Assembly (NCBI RefSeq): GCF_013377085.1
Contig: NZ_JACAAX010000005.1
Span: 106,547 to 170,546, forward strand
Reading direction: 5' to 3'
Length of the DNA: 64,000 nucleotides
From: Rhodoplanes sp.
GTDB lineage: Bacteria > Pseudomonadota > Alphaproteobacteria > Rhizobiales > Xanthobacteraceae
The position numbers and the translations under genes are program-made. Positions 56,185 to 63,889 of the stretch are shown piece after piece; position 1 is the first letter of the stretch; every line of letters starts with the position of its first letter. The notes under the pieces were generated by a model. It was not told where the DNA came from. It saw only the letters and a program-made list of their open reading frames with translations, and made no database searches.

Positions 56185-57870
56185 TCACGCGCCCGTAAGT
56201 TCGGGGCGCATGAGACCGCGGATCATGTCGCCGAACATGGCATTGGCCTGGATCGTCTCCAGGCCGCAGTAGAAGCGGATCGTGGTCTGGATATTGCGGT
56301 GCCCCAGCACGCGCCGGACGGTCTCGTAATCGCCCGGGTGGTGTTTGAGCCAGATGGCCGCGGCAGCATGGCGGAACTGATGAGCGGTCAGGCGCAGGCC
56401 GGTCGCGGATTCGACCCGGTCCATGATCTGCTCGCTGAACGTACTGCCGCTCTTGTGGCCTCCGGCCTCCCCGGGGAACAGCCAGGATTCATTGGAGCCC
56501 CGGAGCAGGGCGGGTCGGTAGTCGTAGACGTACTCGTCGATCAGCGACGTCAGCTCGTCGTCGAGCGGGTATTCGAGGTCCACCCGGTTCTTCACGTCGT
56601 AGTGCGGGAACACGAGCCGGTAGGGCGACTGGGGCCCCCCGGGCTTGATCAAGTTCTCGTCGAGCTTGATGCCGCTCAGGTTGGCAAGGCGCACCGGGGC
56701 AAACAGCAGGATGCCGATCCCGACCGCGAGTTGTGCGGTGACGGCCGCCTTCACTTGAGCTTGCTCTCGGAGCAGGCGCGCCTGCTTCATGAGCATGCCG
56801 GGCAGCCCGCAGACCCGCGCCCAGACACCCTCGCTGAGGACCTGGCGGACCAGGGTCAGGTTCTTTTCGGTCATCCCGCCGCGGCGCCACAGCTCCAGGG
56901 TCTCCCGGACCTCATTCAGCCGATCCAGTTCCTCCTCGGTGAAGGTCCCGAGCTCGCGCGCGATCGACAGGACCTTCCAACCGAGGTCGATCGTGTAGAC
57001 GCGGGGCTCCGTCCCGTCCTCCTCCCAGTAGGCCTCGATGACGCGGGACGAGACGTCGGGGTGGAGCAGCGCGCACAGCGAGGTCAGGCTCTCGATCGGG
57101 ATACCGAGCCGCACCGCCGTGCGCGCGGCGGCCAGCAGTTCGGCGCGCCGGGTGCGCACCGTGGAGGCCTTGCACGGGCGCCGACGCTTGCCGTTGAGGC
57201 TGCGCTTCTTGGCGGTCATCCGATCGAGATGCGCCGTGATGTCGTTTCGCAGACCTTCCGGAAACTCCTCCCAGGCGGGACCGCGCGCTGCCGTGATGGG
57301 CGGCTCCAGCAGCCGCTGCGCCGGCCAGCCCTCGATCGTCTCGGGGGCGGCATTCCAGGCCCGGGCGATGGCGCGTCGGGCGGCCGCGTTGGTCGCCAGC
57401 GCCGTCGTCTCGCCGCGATAGCGCATGAACTGGTCCAAGACCGGCTCGTCGACCGCCTCCGGCGCGATGCCCTTGGCCGAGCAGTAGCGCATCAGCCCGG
57501 ATAACTTCGCGCGCTGCCGGTCGTCCGGCAGCTTGTCACGGAGGGCTTGCCAAGCCGGCGTCAACGGAGCGCCCCGACTGGGGACGGCGGCCTCGTCGGC
57601 GAACCAGCGCAGGGCGGCCTTCACGTTCGACTTCTGGTTCGCCAAGGTCTTGGAGTTGGCGCCCACCACGGCGTGGTGGAGGCGTTCGATGCTGAACGTC
57701 ACCGCCGTCCACCGCGCGGGCAGCGTCTCCATCGGCTTGTCGAGCGCCTTCGCGATCTGCCGCAGCGCGGATGCCCATTGGGCCCGCTTCTGCGGCGCCA
57801 GGTCGGTCGACTGCTCGATCGCCCGCAGGGCGTCGGCGAAGGAGGGCTCGATGAGGGCGGTTTCGGTCAT
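56185..57870 (-). CDS. Tyrosine recombinase/integrase, first of pair (561 aa)
   Basis: 561 residues, longer than usual for the family because of an extended N-terminal part. Catalytic residues visible: Arg in LFAPVRLANLSGIKLD, Lys region DVKNRVDLEYPL, HxxR in TAHQFRHAAAAIWLKHH, GH in VRRVLGHRNIQTTIRF, and Tyr in IRFYCGLETIQ. It appears intact and active. It should bind and cut specific sites together with the neighbouring 362-residue enzyme. An AlpA-like HTH gene lies 224 bp upstream in the same direction. Confidence 0.88.
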   Translation of the reverse strand: MTETALIEPSFADALRAIEQSTDLAPQKRAQWASALRQIAKALDKPMETLPARWTAVTFSIERLHHAVVGANSKTLANQKSNVKAALRWFADEAAVPSRGAPLTPAWQALRDKLPDDRQRAKLSGLMRYCSAKGIAPEAVDEPVLDQFMRYRGETTALATNAAARRAIARAWNAAPETIEGWPAQRLLEPPITAARGPAWEEFPEGLRNDITAHLDRMTAKKRSLNGKRRRPCKASTVRTRRAELLAAARTAVRLGIPIESLTSLCALLHPDVSSRVIEAYWEEDGTEPRVYTIDLGWKVLSIARELGTFTEEELDRLNEVRETLELWRRGGMTEKNLTLVRQVLSEGVWARVCGLPGMLMKQARLLREQAQVKAAVTAQLAVGIGILLFAPVRLANLSGIKLDENLIKPGGPQSPYRLVFPHYDVKNRVDLEYPLDDELTSLIDEYVYDYRPALLRGSNESWLFPGEAGGHKSGSTFSEQIMDRVESATGLRLTAHQFRHAAAAIWLKHHPGDYETVRRVLGHRNIQTTIRFYCGLETIQANAMFGDMIRGLMRPELTGA

Positions 57871-58093
57871 TGGGAAGGCATCCTTGGCGCCGGGAGATGA
57901 CCAGGATAGCGGCTGACGTATTCTGGTGTTTTTTGGGAAAGTGTCAACAGCATATCGGCTACATATACTGAGGCTGTCATTCCCAATATTTTGGTCAATC
58001 GACTATCCTGATGTATGGCGATGTATTTATGATCGCGCTGTACTGGACTTAAGCCTGAGAGGCGGCCCGTTGCTGTCTCTCAGGCGAATACCA

Positions 58094-58285
58094 TCATTCC
58101 GGATTGTGAAGCGGGAAGTAGCGGATCGAGCGGCCGAGCTGGATGAACGGCGGGCCCTCGCCGCGTTGGCGCGCCTTGGCGAGCCACGAGACGCTGACCT
58201 TGAGGAGCCTCGCGAACTCCTTCGGGGTCATCAACGCCGTGAACTCGGGGGCGTCGGTAGTGGAGAGGGGCGACTGGTCGGTCAT
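58094..58285 (-). CDS. AlpA/excisionase-like helix-turn-helix protein
   Basis: 63 residues from the ATG at 58285, preceded by AGGAGA at 9 bases. An ATG at 58354 would add 23 residues but lacks such a site. The fold is a winged-HTH of the MerR/AlpA type: ALMTPKEFARLLKVSVSWLA (helix-turn-helix), ARQRGEGPPFIQLGRSIRYF (wing). Small proteins of this kind act as excision factors or regulators of adjacent integrases. Its position just upstream of the two tyrosine recombinases fits that role. Confidence 0.75.
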   Translation of the reverse strand: MTDQSPLSTTDAPEFTALMTPKEFARLLKVSVSWLAKARQRGEGPPFIQLGRSIRYFPLHNPE

Positions 58286-58397
58286 GACGGGGTCTCCTGT
58301 GCATCCGAGAGGGCGATCGACAGCAGCGTCGTCTGGACGCGCGTGCGCTGCCATTGCGGATCAGGAGTAACAGGGGCCGATAAGCGGCCAATCAGTG

Positions 58398-59195
58398 CTA
58401 GCCAGAAACTGGAGTAGTCTTGCGCTGGGCGCTACCCCGGTTGCCTGCGCGCCGGTCGTTGAGGACCGCGAGGTCCTGCCGTCCAAGCTCCCAAACGGGG
58501 AGGGAGACGGGCACCACGTTCATGTCTGGCCGTATGCGCCATAGCGTCTCGGGATCGAGCGCGGGTTCCTCACGCGTCTCGGACGCGAGGCTGAGGCCCA
58601 GACGCTCGAACGTCATGCCTGCAGCGAGAACAAGGTCCGGCAGGAGCAATGATATCTCGAAGGGACCAATTCGGGTCAGGTCCAGTCCGAGTTGCCCAAA
58701 TGACGTCTCCGGAAACCTGTGTCGCACCTCGACTGTGATCATCGTGGCGGCGGTGACGAGGTGCGCGACGTCCTTGTATTTCGCCCAAAGCTTCCAAAGC
58801 GTGGCGGCCACGGTGCCGCGGCTTCTTGCCTTCGCTTCGACCAGCGTAATGGCCTTGCCGATGCTCGGTCCGCCACGACGTTCCTGGTGCTGTCCGTCGA
58901 GCAGGATGCGATAACGGTCGAAGACATCAGCGACCCGCAGCCACTCGTGCTGTATCCGGCCAAGCTTGAGCGGAATGGTGGGACGCCTCGCTCCTGAATC
59001 TTCCGACCATTCCCAAAGCGTGCCGTAGAGATCGTCTCGCGGCTCGAGGTCGTTCGGATGGCACATGTACCCGAGCAGCGGTATTGCGTGCTCCGGCCAC
59101 ATGACGATGCCGAGATCAAACCGACTGCGCAGCAAGTGATCTACATCGAGAATCTCTATTTTACGAGGGAAGTCCGGGAGATTCATAAACCGCAT
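58398..59195 (-). CDS. Hypothetical protein between 18-bp inverted repeats
   Basis: 265 residues, family not recognised. It opens FMNLPDFPRKIEILDVDHLL and contains a KAITLVEAKARSRGTVAATL stretch and a hydrophobic run near LVLAAGMTFERLGLSLA. No signal peptide or clear catalytic motif is evident. The final codons (RKTTPVSG) are made by one arm of an inverted repeat whose other arm lies 71 bp before the start. It sits between the integrase block and the second serine recombinase, and it points the same way as the integrases. It may be cargo of a small mobile unit. Confidence 0.6.
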   Translation of the reverse strand: MRFMNLPDFPRKIEILDVDHLLRSRFDLGIVMWPEHAIPLLGYMCHPNDLEPRDDLYGTLWEWSEDSGARRPTIPLKLGRIQHEWLRVADVFDRYRILLDGQHQERRGGPSIGKAITLVEAKARSRGTVAATLWKLWAKYKDVAHLVTAATMITVEVRHRFPETSFGQLGLDLTRIGPFEISLLLPDLVLAAGMTFERLGLSLASETREEPALDPETLWRIRPDMNVVPVSLPVWELGRQDLAVLNDRRAGNRGSAQRKTTPVSG

Positions 59196-59284
59196 GGCGC
59201 CGCCTCAATGAAATACGTGCGGATGCCCAGTCCGACGCTTCGATAAGCCGCAGCAGCATTATTGCACAAGACTACTCCAGTTTC
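58405..59284. repeat. 18-bp perfect inverted repeat pair flanking the hypothetical gene
   Basis: GAAACTGGAGTAGTCTTG at 58405-58422 is perfectly inverted at 59267-59284 and pairs for about 3 more bases with one mismatch. The 880-bp unit encloses one gene. Terminal-inverted-repeat ends of a mobile unit, or recognition sites of the neighbouring recombinases, would both fit. Confidence 0.6.
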
Positions 59285-59557
59285 CGGGCCCTCTCGGGCT
59301 GCCCTTCCGCTTGTCTTGTTAGACAGCCTTGATCCCGCGCGTTCGCAGTCATGCGCGCGGGCCTGGGTGTCGGGGAAGTGCGGCTTGCAATGAGGCAGAA
59401 ATCCCGGTTGGCGCAGCAGGCTTCGGTCGGGGTGGATGACCACCGCGGCGGCGAAGGCCCCGCGCTTGCTGATGTCAACCGCCAAGCAGCCGATGCAGAG
59501 CGCCTGCGTCCCCGAATGGCCAAACCCCAGCCTTGCCAAGCTGGTTGCCGACCGGTG
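59285..59557. other. Spacer before the second recombinase operon
   Basis: About 270 bp with open frames on both strands but no motif I trust. A minus-strand frame containing LAVDISKRGAFAAAVVIHPD faintly recalls the N-terminus of IS110-type transposases, but the match is too short to call. Confidence 0.3.
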
Positions 59558-59743
59558 ATGACGGCCGGGAGGGTCCCTGACATAGTCGACGACTTCCCGG
59601 ACATCATCCCGGTGACCTCCGGCGAGTTGGACGCCATCGACACGTACCTCGGTGCGGCCCTCGATGGCCTGTTTGCGCAGTGGAAACTCAGCGGAGACGC
59701 GCTTGGCGAAGGTCGGCGTCGCTGCAACAGTCAATACGGATGA
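59558..59743 (+). CDS. Small acidic protein coupled to serine recombinase 2
   Basis: 61 residues from the ATG at 59558; the frame is open upstream to 59351. The core, DDFPDIIPVTSGELDAIDTY followed by LDGLF, aligns with the small ORF before recombinase 1 (DDWPEDVPVTDAEVDAF, FDELF). Its TGA overlaps the recombinase ATG (ATGA at 59740), mirroring the TTGA overlap at 33058. Two independent copies keep both the motif and the overlap, which supports a real gene functionally tied to the recombinase. The biochemical role is unknown; a recombination cofactor is my inference. Confidence 0.6.
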   Translation: MTAGRVPDIVDDFPDIIPVTSGELDAIDTYLGAALDGLFAQWKLSGDALGEGRRRCNSQYG

Positions 59744-61779
59744 GGACGTCTCTGATGGCAAGTCGGAAGCTTGGGCTATTTACGTCGGAAACAAGCTCCG
59801 CACCGCGTGCCGCGCTCTATATGCGGGTCTCGACCGGCCGGCAGGCCGAGCACGACCTCTCGATTCCGGATCAGCTCCGTCAGTTGACCAACTGGTGCCG
59901 GGTCCAGGGCTGCACGGTGGCCGCCGAGTTCATCGAGGCCGGCGCCTCCGGCGGTGACGATCGCCGGCCCGCCTTCCAGCAGATGATCGAGCGCGCGTGC
60001 GACGGAGAGCGGGCCTTCGATCTGATCGTCGTGCACAGCTACAGCCGGTTTTTTCGCGAGGCGTTCGAGCAGGAGTTTTATCTCCGCAAATTGTCCAAAC
60101 ACGGGGTCAAGGTCGTTTCCATCACGCAGCCGGTTGGCGACGAGAGCGAGCCGGTGCATGCGATGATGCGCAAGGTCATCGCGCTGTTCGACGAGTACCA
60201 GTCCAAGGAGAACGGCAAGCACGTCATTCGCTCGATGAAGGAGAATGCGCGCCAGGGGTTCTGGAACGGCGCCACCCCTCCGCTCGGCTACACCGTGGTC
60301 GAGGCCGAAAAGCGTGGCACACAGATCAAGAAGAAGCTTGCCATCGATCCGGTCGAAGCGGAAACGGTGCGGCTCATCTTCAACCTCTATTTGCACGGGG
60401 ACGGCACCTCGGGTGCACTCGGTGTCAAGGAGGTCGTCAAGTGGCTCAATGCGCGCGGTCACCGCACGCGCAAAGGCATGACGTTCAGCGTCAGCACCGT
60501 GCATAAGCTGCTGACGAACACCGTCTACATCGGCCGGTGGCGATTCAACGTGGCCTCGTCCAAGACCAAGGAACGCAAGCCAGCCGACGAGGTCATTGAG
60601 ATTCCCGTTCCGCCCATCATCGAGACCGATCTGTTCGAGCAGGTCCAGCGGCAATTGCGGGCCCGCAACCCGAAAACGGTGGCGCCGCGGGTCACCACCG
60701 GGCCGATCCTTCTGACCGGACTCGCCGTGTGTGCAAGCTGTGGCGGCGGGATGACGTTGCGCACCGGCACCTCGGCAGGAGGCAGCGTCTACCGCTACTA
60801 TACCTGCTCGACCTGCGCGACCAAGGGCAAGACTGTCTGCAAGGGACGATCAATCCCCATGCAGAAGCTTGATGGGCTGGTGACCTCGCATCTGCTGGAG
60901 CGGCTCTTCCCGCCCGAGCGGGTCGCCGCCATCCTGTCATCCCTCTCGGCACGGCGCGCCGAAAAGGCGGAAAGCCTCGACGGCCGATTGATTGCGCTGC
61001 AGCGGGAAGTCACCGACGCAGAAGACAAGCTCAAACGGCTCTATCGGCTGGTCGAGGACGGCCTCGCGGAGATCGATACCGTCCTCAAGGACCGGCTCGA
61101 GGCGCTCAAAGCAGATCGTGACCGGGCCAAGGCGGCGCTCGATCGTGCCAAGCAGCAGGCGGTCTCCCCGATCGTCATCGATCCGGCGCTGATCGAGCAG
61201 TTCAGCCGGACCATGCGCGAGAAATTTACCAGCGGGTCGGTGCCGTTCCGCAAGGCCTATTTGCAGTCGCTGATCGATGCCGTGGAAGTCGATGACCACC
61301 AGATCCGGATCAAAGGCAGAACCGATGTGCTTGAAAAAGCCGTTCTGGCGAGCCGGAACGCCGATTCCGTGTGTTCAGAGATGAGTACTAAGTGGCGCGC
61401 CCAAGGGGAATCGAACCCCTGTTTTCGCCGTGAAAGGGCGACGTCCTGGACCGCTAGACGATGGGCGCGAGGTCGACCCGCGAGACGCGGCGACGTTGTC
61501 GAGCGGCGACATATAGAGGCGTTTCGGTGTTGCGGCAAGCGACCGCGCGGGCGTCCCGGCGGGGCGGCCGCACGCTCCTCCGACCGCCCCGATGTCGCGT
61601 CGCCCGTGGCGCCCGCATCCCCCGAAAAGCGACGAGCGCGGCTCACCAGTGGCCGGTGTTCGGCATCGAGGCCCAGGGCTCCTGGCGGGGCAGGGCCTCG
61701 CCCTTCTGCAGGAGCTCGATCGAATGGAGGTCGGGCGAGCGCACGAACGCCATCTGACCGTCGCGCGGCGGCCGGTTGA
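59740..61779 (+). CDS. Large serine recombinase 2, reading through tRNA-Glu
   Basis: 679 residues if read to the first stop. The ATG at 59740 overlaps the small ORF's stop; an ATG at 59755 is possible. Catalytic Ser about 31 in ALYMRVSTGRQAEHDLSIPD, then DDRRPAFQQMI and VHSYSRFFRE. The recombinase domain is ENARQGFWNGATPPLGY. The zinc ribbon is VCASCGGGMTLRTG plus YTCSTCATKGKTVC. A coiled-coil segment follows. The native protein should end soon after STKWRA: beyond that the frame runs antisense through tRNA-Glu (QGESNPCFRRERATSWTARR) and overlaps the end of the VOC gene, adding about 130 Arg/Pro-rich residues. The stop appears to have been lost by integration at the tRNA 3' end. Confidence 0.88.
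   Translation: MRTSLMASRKLGLFTSETSSAPRAALYMRVSTGRQAEHDLSIPDQLRQLTNWCRVQGCTVAAEFIEAGASGGDDRRPAFQQMIERACDGERAFDLIVVHSYSRFFREAFEQEFYLRKLSKHGVKVVSITQPVGDESEPVHAMMRKVIALFDEYQSKENGKHVIRSMKENARQGFWNGATPPLGYTVVEAEKRGTQIKKKLAIDPVEAETVRLIFNLYLHGDGTSGALGVKEVVKWLNARGHRTRKGMTFSVSTVHKLLTNTVYIGRWRFNVASSKTKERKPADEVIEIPVPPIIETDLFEQVQRQLRARNPKTVAPRVTTGPILLTGLAVCASCGGGMTLRTGTSAGGSVYRYYTCSTCATKGKTVCKGRSIPMQKLDGLVTSHLLERLFPPERVAAILSSLSARRAEKAESLDGRLIALQREVTDAEDKLKRLYRLVEDGLAEIDTVLKDRLEALKADRDRAKAALDRAKQQAVSPIVIDPALIEQFSRTMREKFTSGSVPFRKAYLQSLIDAVEVDDHQIRIKGRTDVLEKAVLASRNADSVCSEMSTKWRAQGESNPCFRRERATSWTARRWARGRPARRGDVVERRHIEAFRCCGKRPRGRPGGAAARSSDRPDVASPVAPASPEKRRARLTSGRCSASRPRAPGGAGPRPSAGARSNGGRASARTPSDRRAAAG
61390..61401. 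repeat. Attachment core at the tRNA-Glu 3' end
   Basis: AAGTGGCGCGCC, shared with 34678-34689. TGGCGCGCC of this core also occurs at 13958-13966. Here the TGGCGCGCC part is the 3' terminus (including CCA) of the tRNA-Glu gene on the minus strand. Confidence 0.55.
61393..61468 (-). tRNA. tRNA-Glu (anticodon TTC)
   Basis: 76 bases on the minus strand, starting GCGCCCATCGTCTAGCGG and ending GGGCGCGCCA with encoded CCA. The acceptor stem GCGCCCA/TGGGCGC pairs fully. The anticodon loop CTTTCAC carries TTC, and the T-arm has GGTTCGAATCC. It serves as the likely integration target of the serine-recombinase elements; the gene remains intact because the element regenerates its 3' end. Confidence 0.95.
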
Positions 61780-62101
61780 TGGTCACGCCGGCCGCCTGCA
61801 GGCGCGCACAGGTAGCATAGATGTCGTCGACCTCGAAGGCGAGATGGCCGAAATAGCGGGCCTCGCCGTAGTCCTCGTCGCCGTCCCAGTTGTAGGTGAG
61901 CTCGACCAGTGGAGCAGGGCGGCCCTGCGTCCGGCTCGCGGCGACACCGTCGCGGTCGTCGGGGGCGGCGAGGAATATCAAGGTAAAGCGTCCCTTGTCG
62001 TCGACGCGCCGGCTCGTCTCCACGAGGCCGAGCTTGCCGCAGTAGAAATCGAGCGCGGCGTCGAGGTTGCGGACGCGAAGCATCGTGTGCAGATATCGCA
62101 T
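61643..62101 (-). CDS. gloA: VOC-family protein, probable lactoylglutathione lyase
   Basis: 152 residues from the ATG at 62101 (AGAGGA about 6 bases upstream). Glyoxalase I-like pattern: YLHTMLRVRNLDAALDFYCG (metal His), VELTYNWDGDEDYGEARYFG with a Glu ligand, HLAFEVDDIYATCARLQAAG, and DLHSIELLQKG with the last Glu ligand. The family converts the hemithioacetal of methylglyoxal and glutathione to S-lactoylglutathione. The length is slightly above the usual 130-140 because of a short C-terminal tail. It is divergent from the sirtuin gene by 63 bp, and its last codons overlap the read-through tail of recombinase 2 antisense. Function is family-based. Confidence 0.85.
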   Translation of the reverse strand: MRYLHTMLRVRNLDAALDFYCGKLGLVETSRRVDDKGRFTLIFLAAPDDRDGVAASRTQGRPAPLVELTYNWDGDEDYGEARYFGHLAFEVDDIYATCARLQAAGVTINRPPRDGQMAFVRSPDLHSIELLQKGEALPRQEPWASMPNTGHW

Positions 62102-62164
62102 GGAGTCCTCTTGGAGCAGTCGGCGGCCGTGACCCTCAGCGGCCGGCCATCCGCGGGTGAATAT

Positions 62165-62926
62165 ATGATCGCGTCCGACGTGGAGACAGCCCGCCGGCGG
62201 CTCGCCGCACTGATCGAGGCGGCGAGCGTCGTGCTGCCGTTCACCGGGGCCGGAATCTCCACCGAATGTGGAATCCCGGACTTCCGCTCGCCCGGCGGTG
62301 TATGGACCAAGAACGCCCCGATCCCGTTCGACGAGTTCGTGGCCAGCCGCGAGAGGCGCGACGAGGCGTGGCGTCGCCGCTTCGCCATGGAGACGGAGTT
62401 CGCGGCCGCCAGGCCCGGGCGCGGACATCTGGCGCTGGCGAGCCTCTACCGCGCCGGCAAGGCGCCGGCCGTCGTCACCCAGAACATCGACAATCTCCAC
62501 CAGGCGTCGGGCGTCGCCGCCGAGGACGTCGTCGAGTTGCACGGCAACACCACCTACGCGCTCTGTCTCGGCTGCGGCCTTCGCTATGAGCTCGCCTGGG
62601 TGAAGCAGCGCTTCACCGCGAGCGGCCATGCGCCCGATTGTCCGGACTGCGGCGGCGCCGTGAAGACGGCCACGGTCTCGTTCGGCCAGGCGATGCCGGA
62701 GGCGGCGATGCGCCGCGCCGAGGCGCTGACGCGGCGCTGCGATCTGTTTCTCGCGATCGGCTCGTCACTGGTGGTGTGGCCCGCCGCCGGCTTCCCGCTG
62801 CTCGCCAAACGCGGCGGTGCCAAGCTCGTCATCCTCAATCGCGAGCCGACCGAGTTCGACGACGCCGCCGATTTGGTGGTGCATGCCGACATCGGCAGCG
62901 TGCTGGCGCCCTTCGTGGCGCATTGA
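62165..62926 (+). CDS. cobB: Sir2-family NAD-dependent protein deacylase (sirtuin)
   Basis: 253 residues from the ATG at 62165. The NAD-binding GAGIS motif is in PFTGAGISTECGIPDFRSPG. TQNIDNLHQASG follows, then the catalytic His in VELHGN. The zinc site has two Cys pairs (ALCLGCGL and CPDCGG). Further NAD contacts are in AIGSSLVVWPAAGF and LVILNREPTEFDD. The protein would remove acyl groups from lysines using NAD in the cytoplasm. It is a complete single-domain bacterial sirtuin of normal length. It lies with VOC, cold-shock and DUF192-like genes in what looks like conserved chromosome. The symbol is by family analogy. Confidence 0.9.
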   Translation: MIASDVETARRRLAALIEAASVVLPFTGAGISTECGIPDFRSPGGVWTKNAPIPFDEFVASRERRDEAWRRRFAMETEFAAARPGRGHLALASLYRAGKAPAVVTQNIDNLHQASGVAAEDVVELHGNTTYALCLGCGLRYELAWVKQRFTASGHAPDCPDCGGAVKTATVSFGQAMPEAAMRRAEALTRRCDLFLAIGSSLVVWPAAGFPLLAKRGGAKLVILNREPTEFDDAADLVVHADIGSVLAPFVAH

Positions 62927-63094
62927 TTCGACTCGCGTTCCGTCGAGGAACCGCCAAGTCATGCACAGATTTAGCGCAGAGATTGCGGCAAGTTCATTTT
63001 CCTGTTTCCCATTGAGGTCGGCGTCGATATCTTTTGCAGCAAGAGATTCGGTCAAGCGCTCTACAAGAGGCGCCCAAAGCGGCGGCGTACGTCC

Positions 63095-63700
63095 ATGGCC
63101 ACGGACGATTTTGGGTCGAAAGGGCCGAGCGAGAGCTACGGCTTGACGGATGCCCTCGGTGAATTCGCCGATGACGCGGGTACCGCGGTCGTCGAGATCA
63201 CCGGCATGATCAAATGGTTCGATGTCGCCAAGGGATACGGCTTCATCGTCCCCGACAACGGCATGCCGGACGTTCTGCTCCACGTGACATGCCTGCGGCG
63301 CGACGGCTATCAGACGGCGTATGAAGGCGCTCGCATCGTGTGCGAGGCGCTGGCGCGCCCGAAAGGTTTTCAGGCCTTCCGCATCGTTTCGATGGATGAA
63401 ACCACGGCCGTGCATCCGGCCCAGATGCCGCCGCCCCGCACCCACGTCACGATCGTTCCCACCAGCGGGCTCGAGCGGGCCGTGGTGAAGTGGTTCAACC
63501 GCCTGCGCGGATTCGGCTTCCTCACGCGCGGCGACGGCACGCCCGACATCTTCGTGCACATGGAGACGCTGCGGCGCTATGGCCTCGCCGAGCTTCGGCC
63601 TGGCCAGACCGTGCTGGTGCGTTTCGGTCCGGGACCCAAGGGCCTGATGGCCGCCGAGGTGCGTCCCGACGGCGGTACGCACGCGCTCGCCTCGCATTGA
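63095..63700 (+). CDS. Double cold-shock-domain protein
   Basis: 201 residues with two cold-shock (OB-fold) domains. The first, at about residues 36-98, has [18 protein letters not shown] (RNP1-like KGYGFI) and [11 protein letters not shown]. The second, at about 128-195, has [20 protein letters not shown] and [11 protein letters not shown]. An acidic N-terminal extension precedes them and a Pro-rich linker joins them. Such proteins bind single-stranded RNA or DNA and act as RNA chaperones. Two-domain forms are typical of Hyphomicrobiales. The start is 168 bp after the sirtuin in the same direction. Confidence 0.9.
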   Translation: MATDDFGSKGPSESYGLTDALGEFADDAGTAVVEITGMIKWFDVAKGYGFIVPDNGMPDVLLHVTCLRRDGYQTAYEGARIVCEALARPKGFQAFRIVSMDETTAVHPAQMPPPRTHVTIVPTSGLERAVVKWFNRLRGFGFLTRGDGTPDIFVHMETLRRYGLAELRPGQTVLVRFGPGPKGLMAAEVRPDGGTHALASH

Positions 63701-63889
63701 CGTGAGGTCCCAGGAACGGCGGCGTCCGCGTTGCGCGGGCGGCCGGGAGCAGCTTTATCCGCAGTCCTGTGACGCGTCCCGCAGCCGTCATCGGGATGGC
63801 GGAAACACCTCCCATCATGAGGCAAATCGTTTAGGGTGGCGTGCGCCGCCCGCCGGGGCCGTGGCCCGGCGCAACCCGCAAGGTTCCGC

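Noticed and set aside
59380-59500. Possible IS110-type transposase N-terminus on the minus strand
   Set aside because: Only a short LAVDISK-like stretch; the rest of the frame shows no family pattern.
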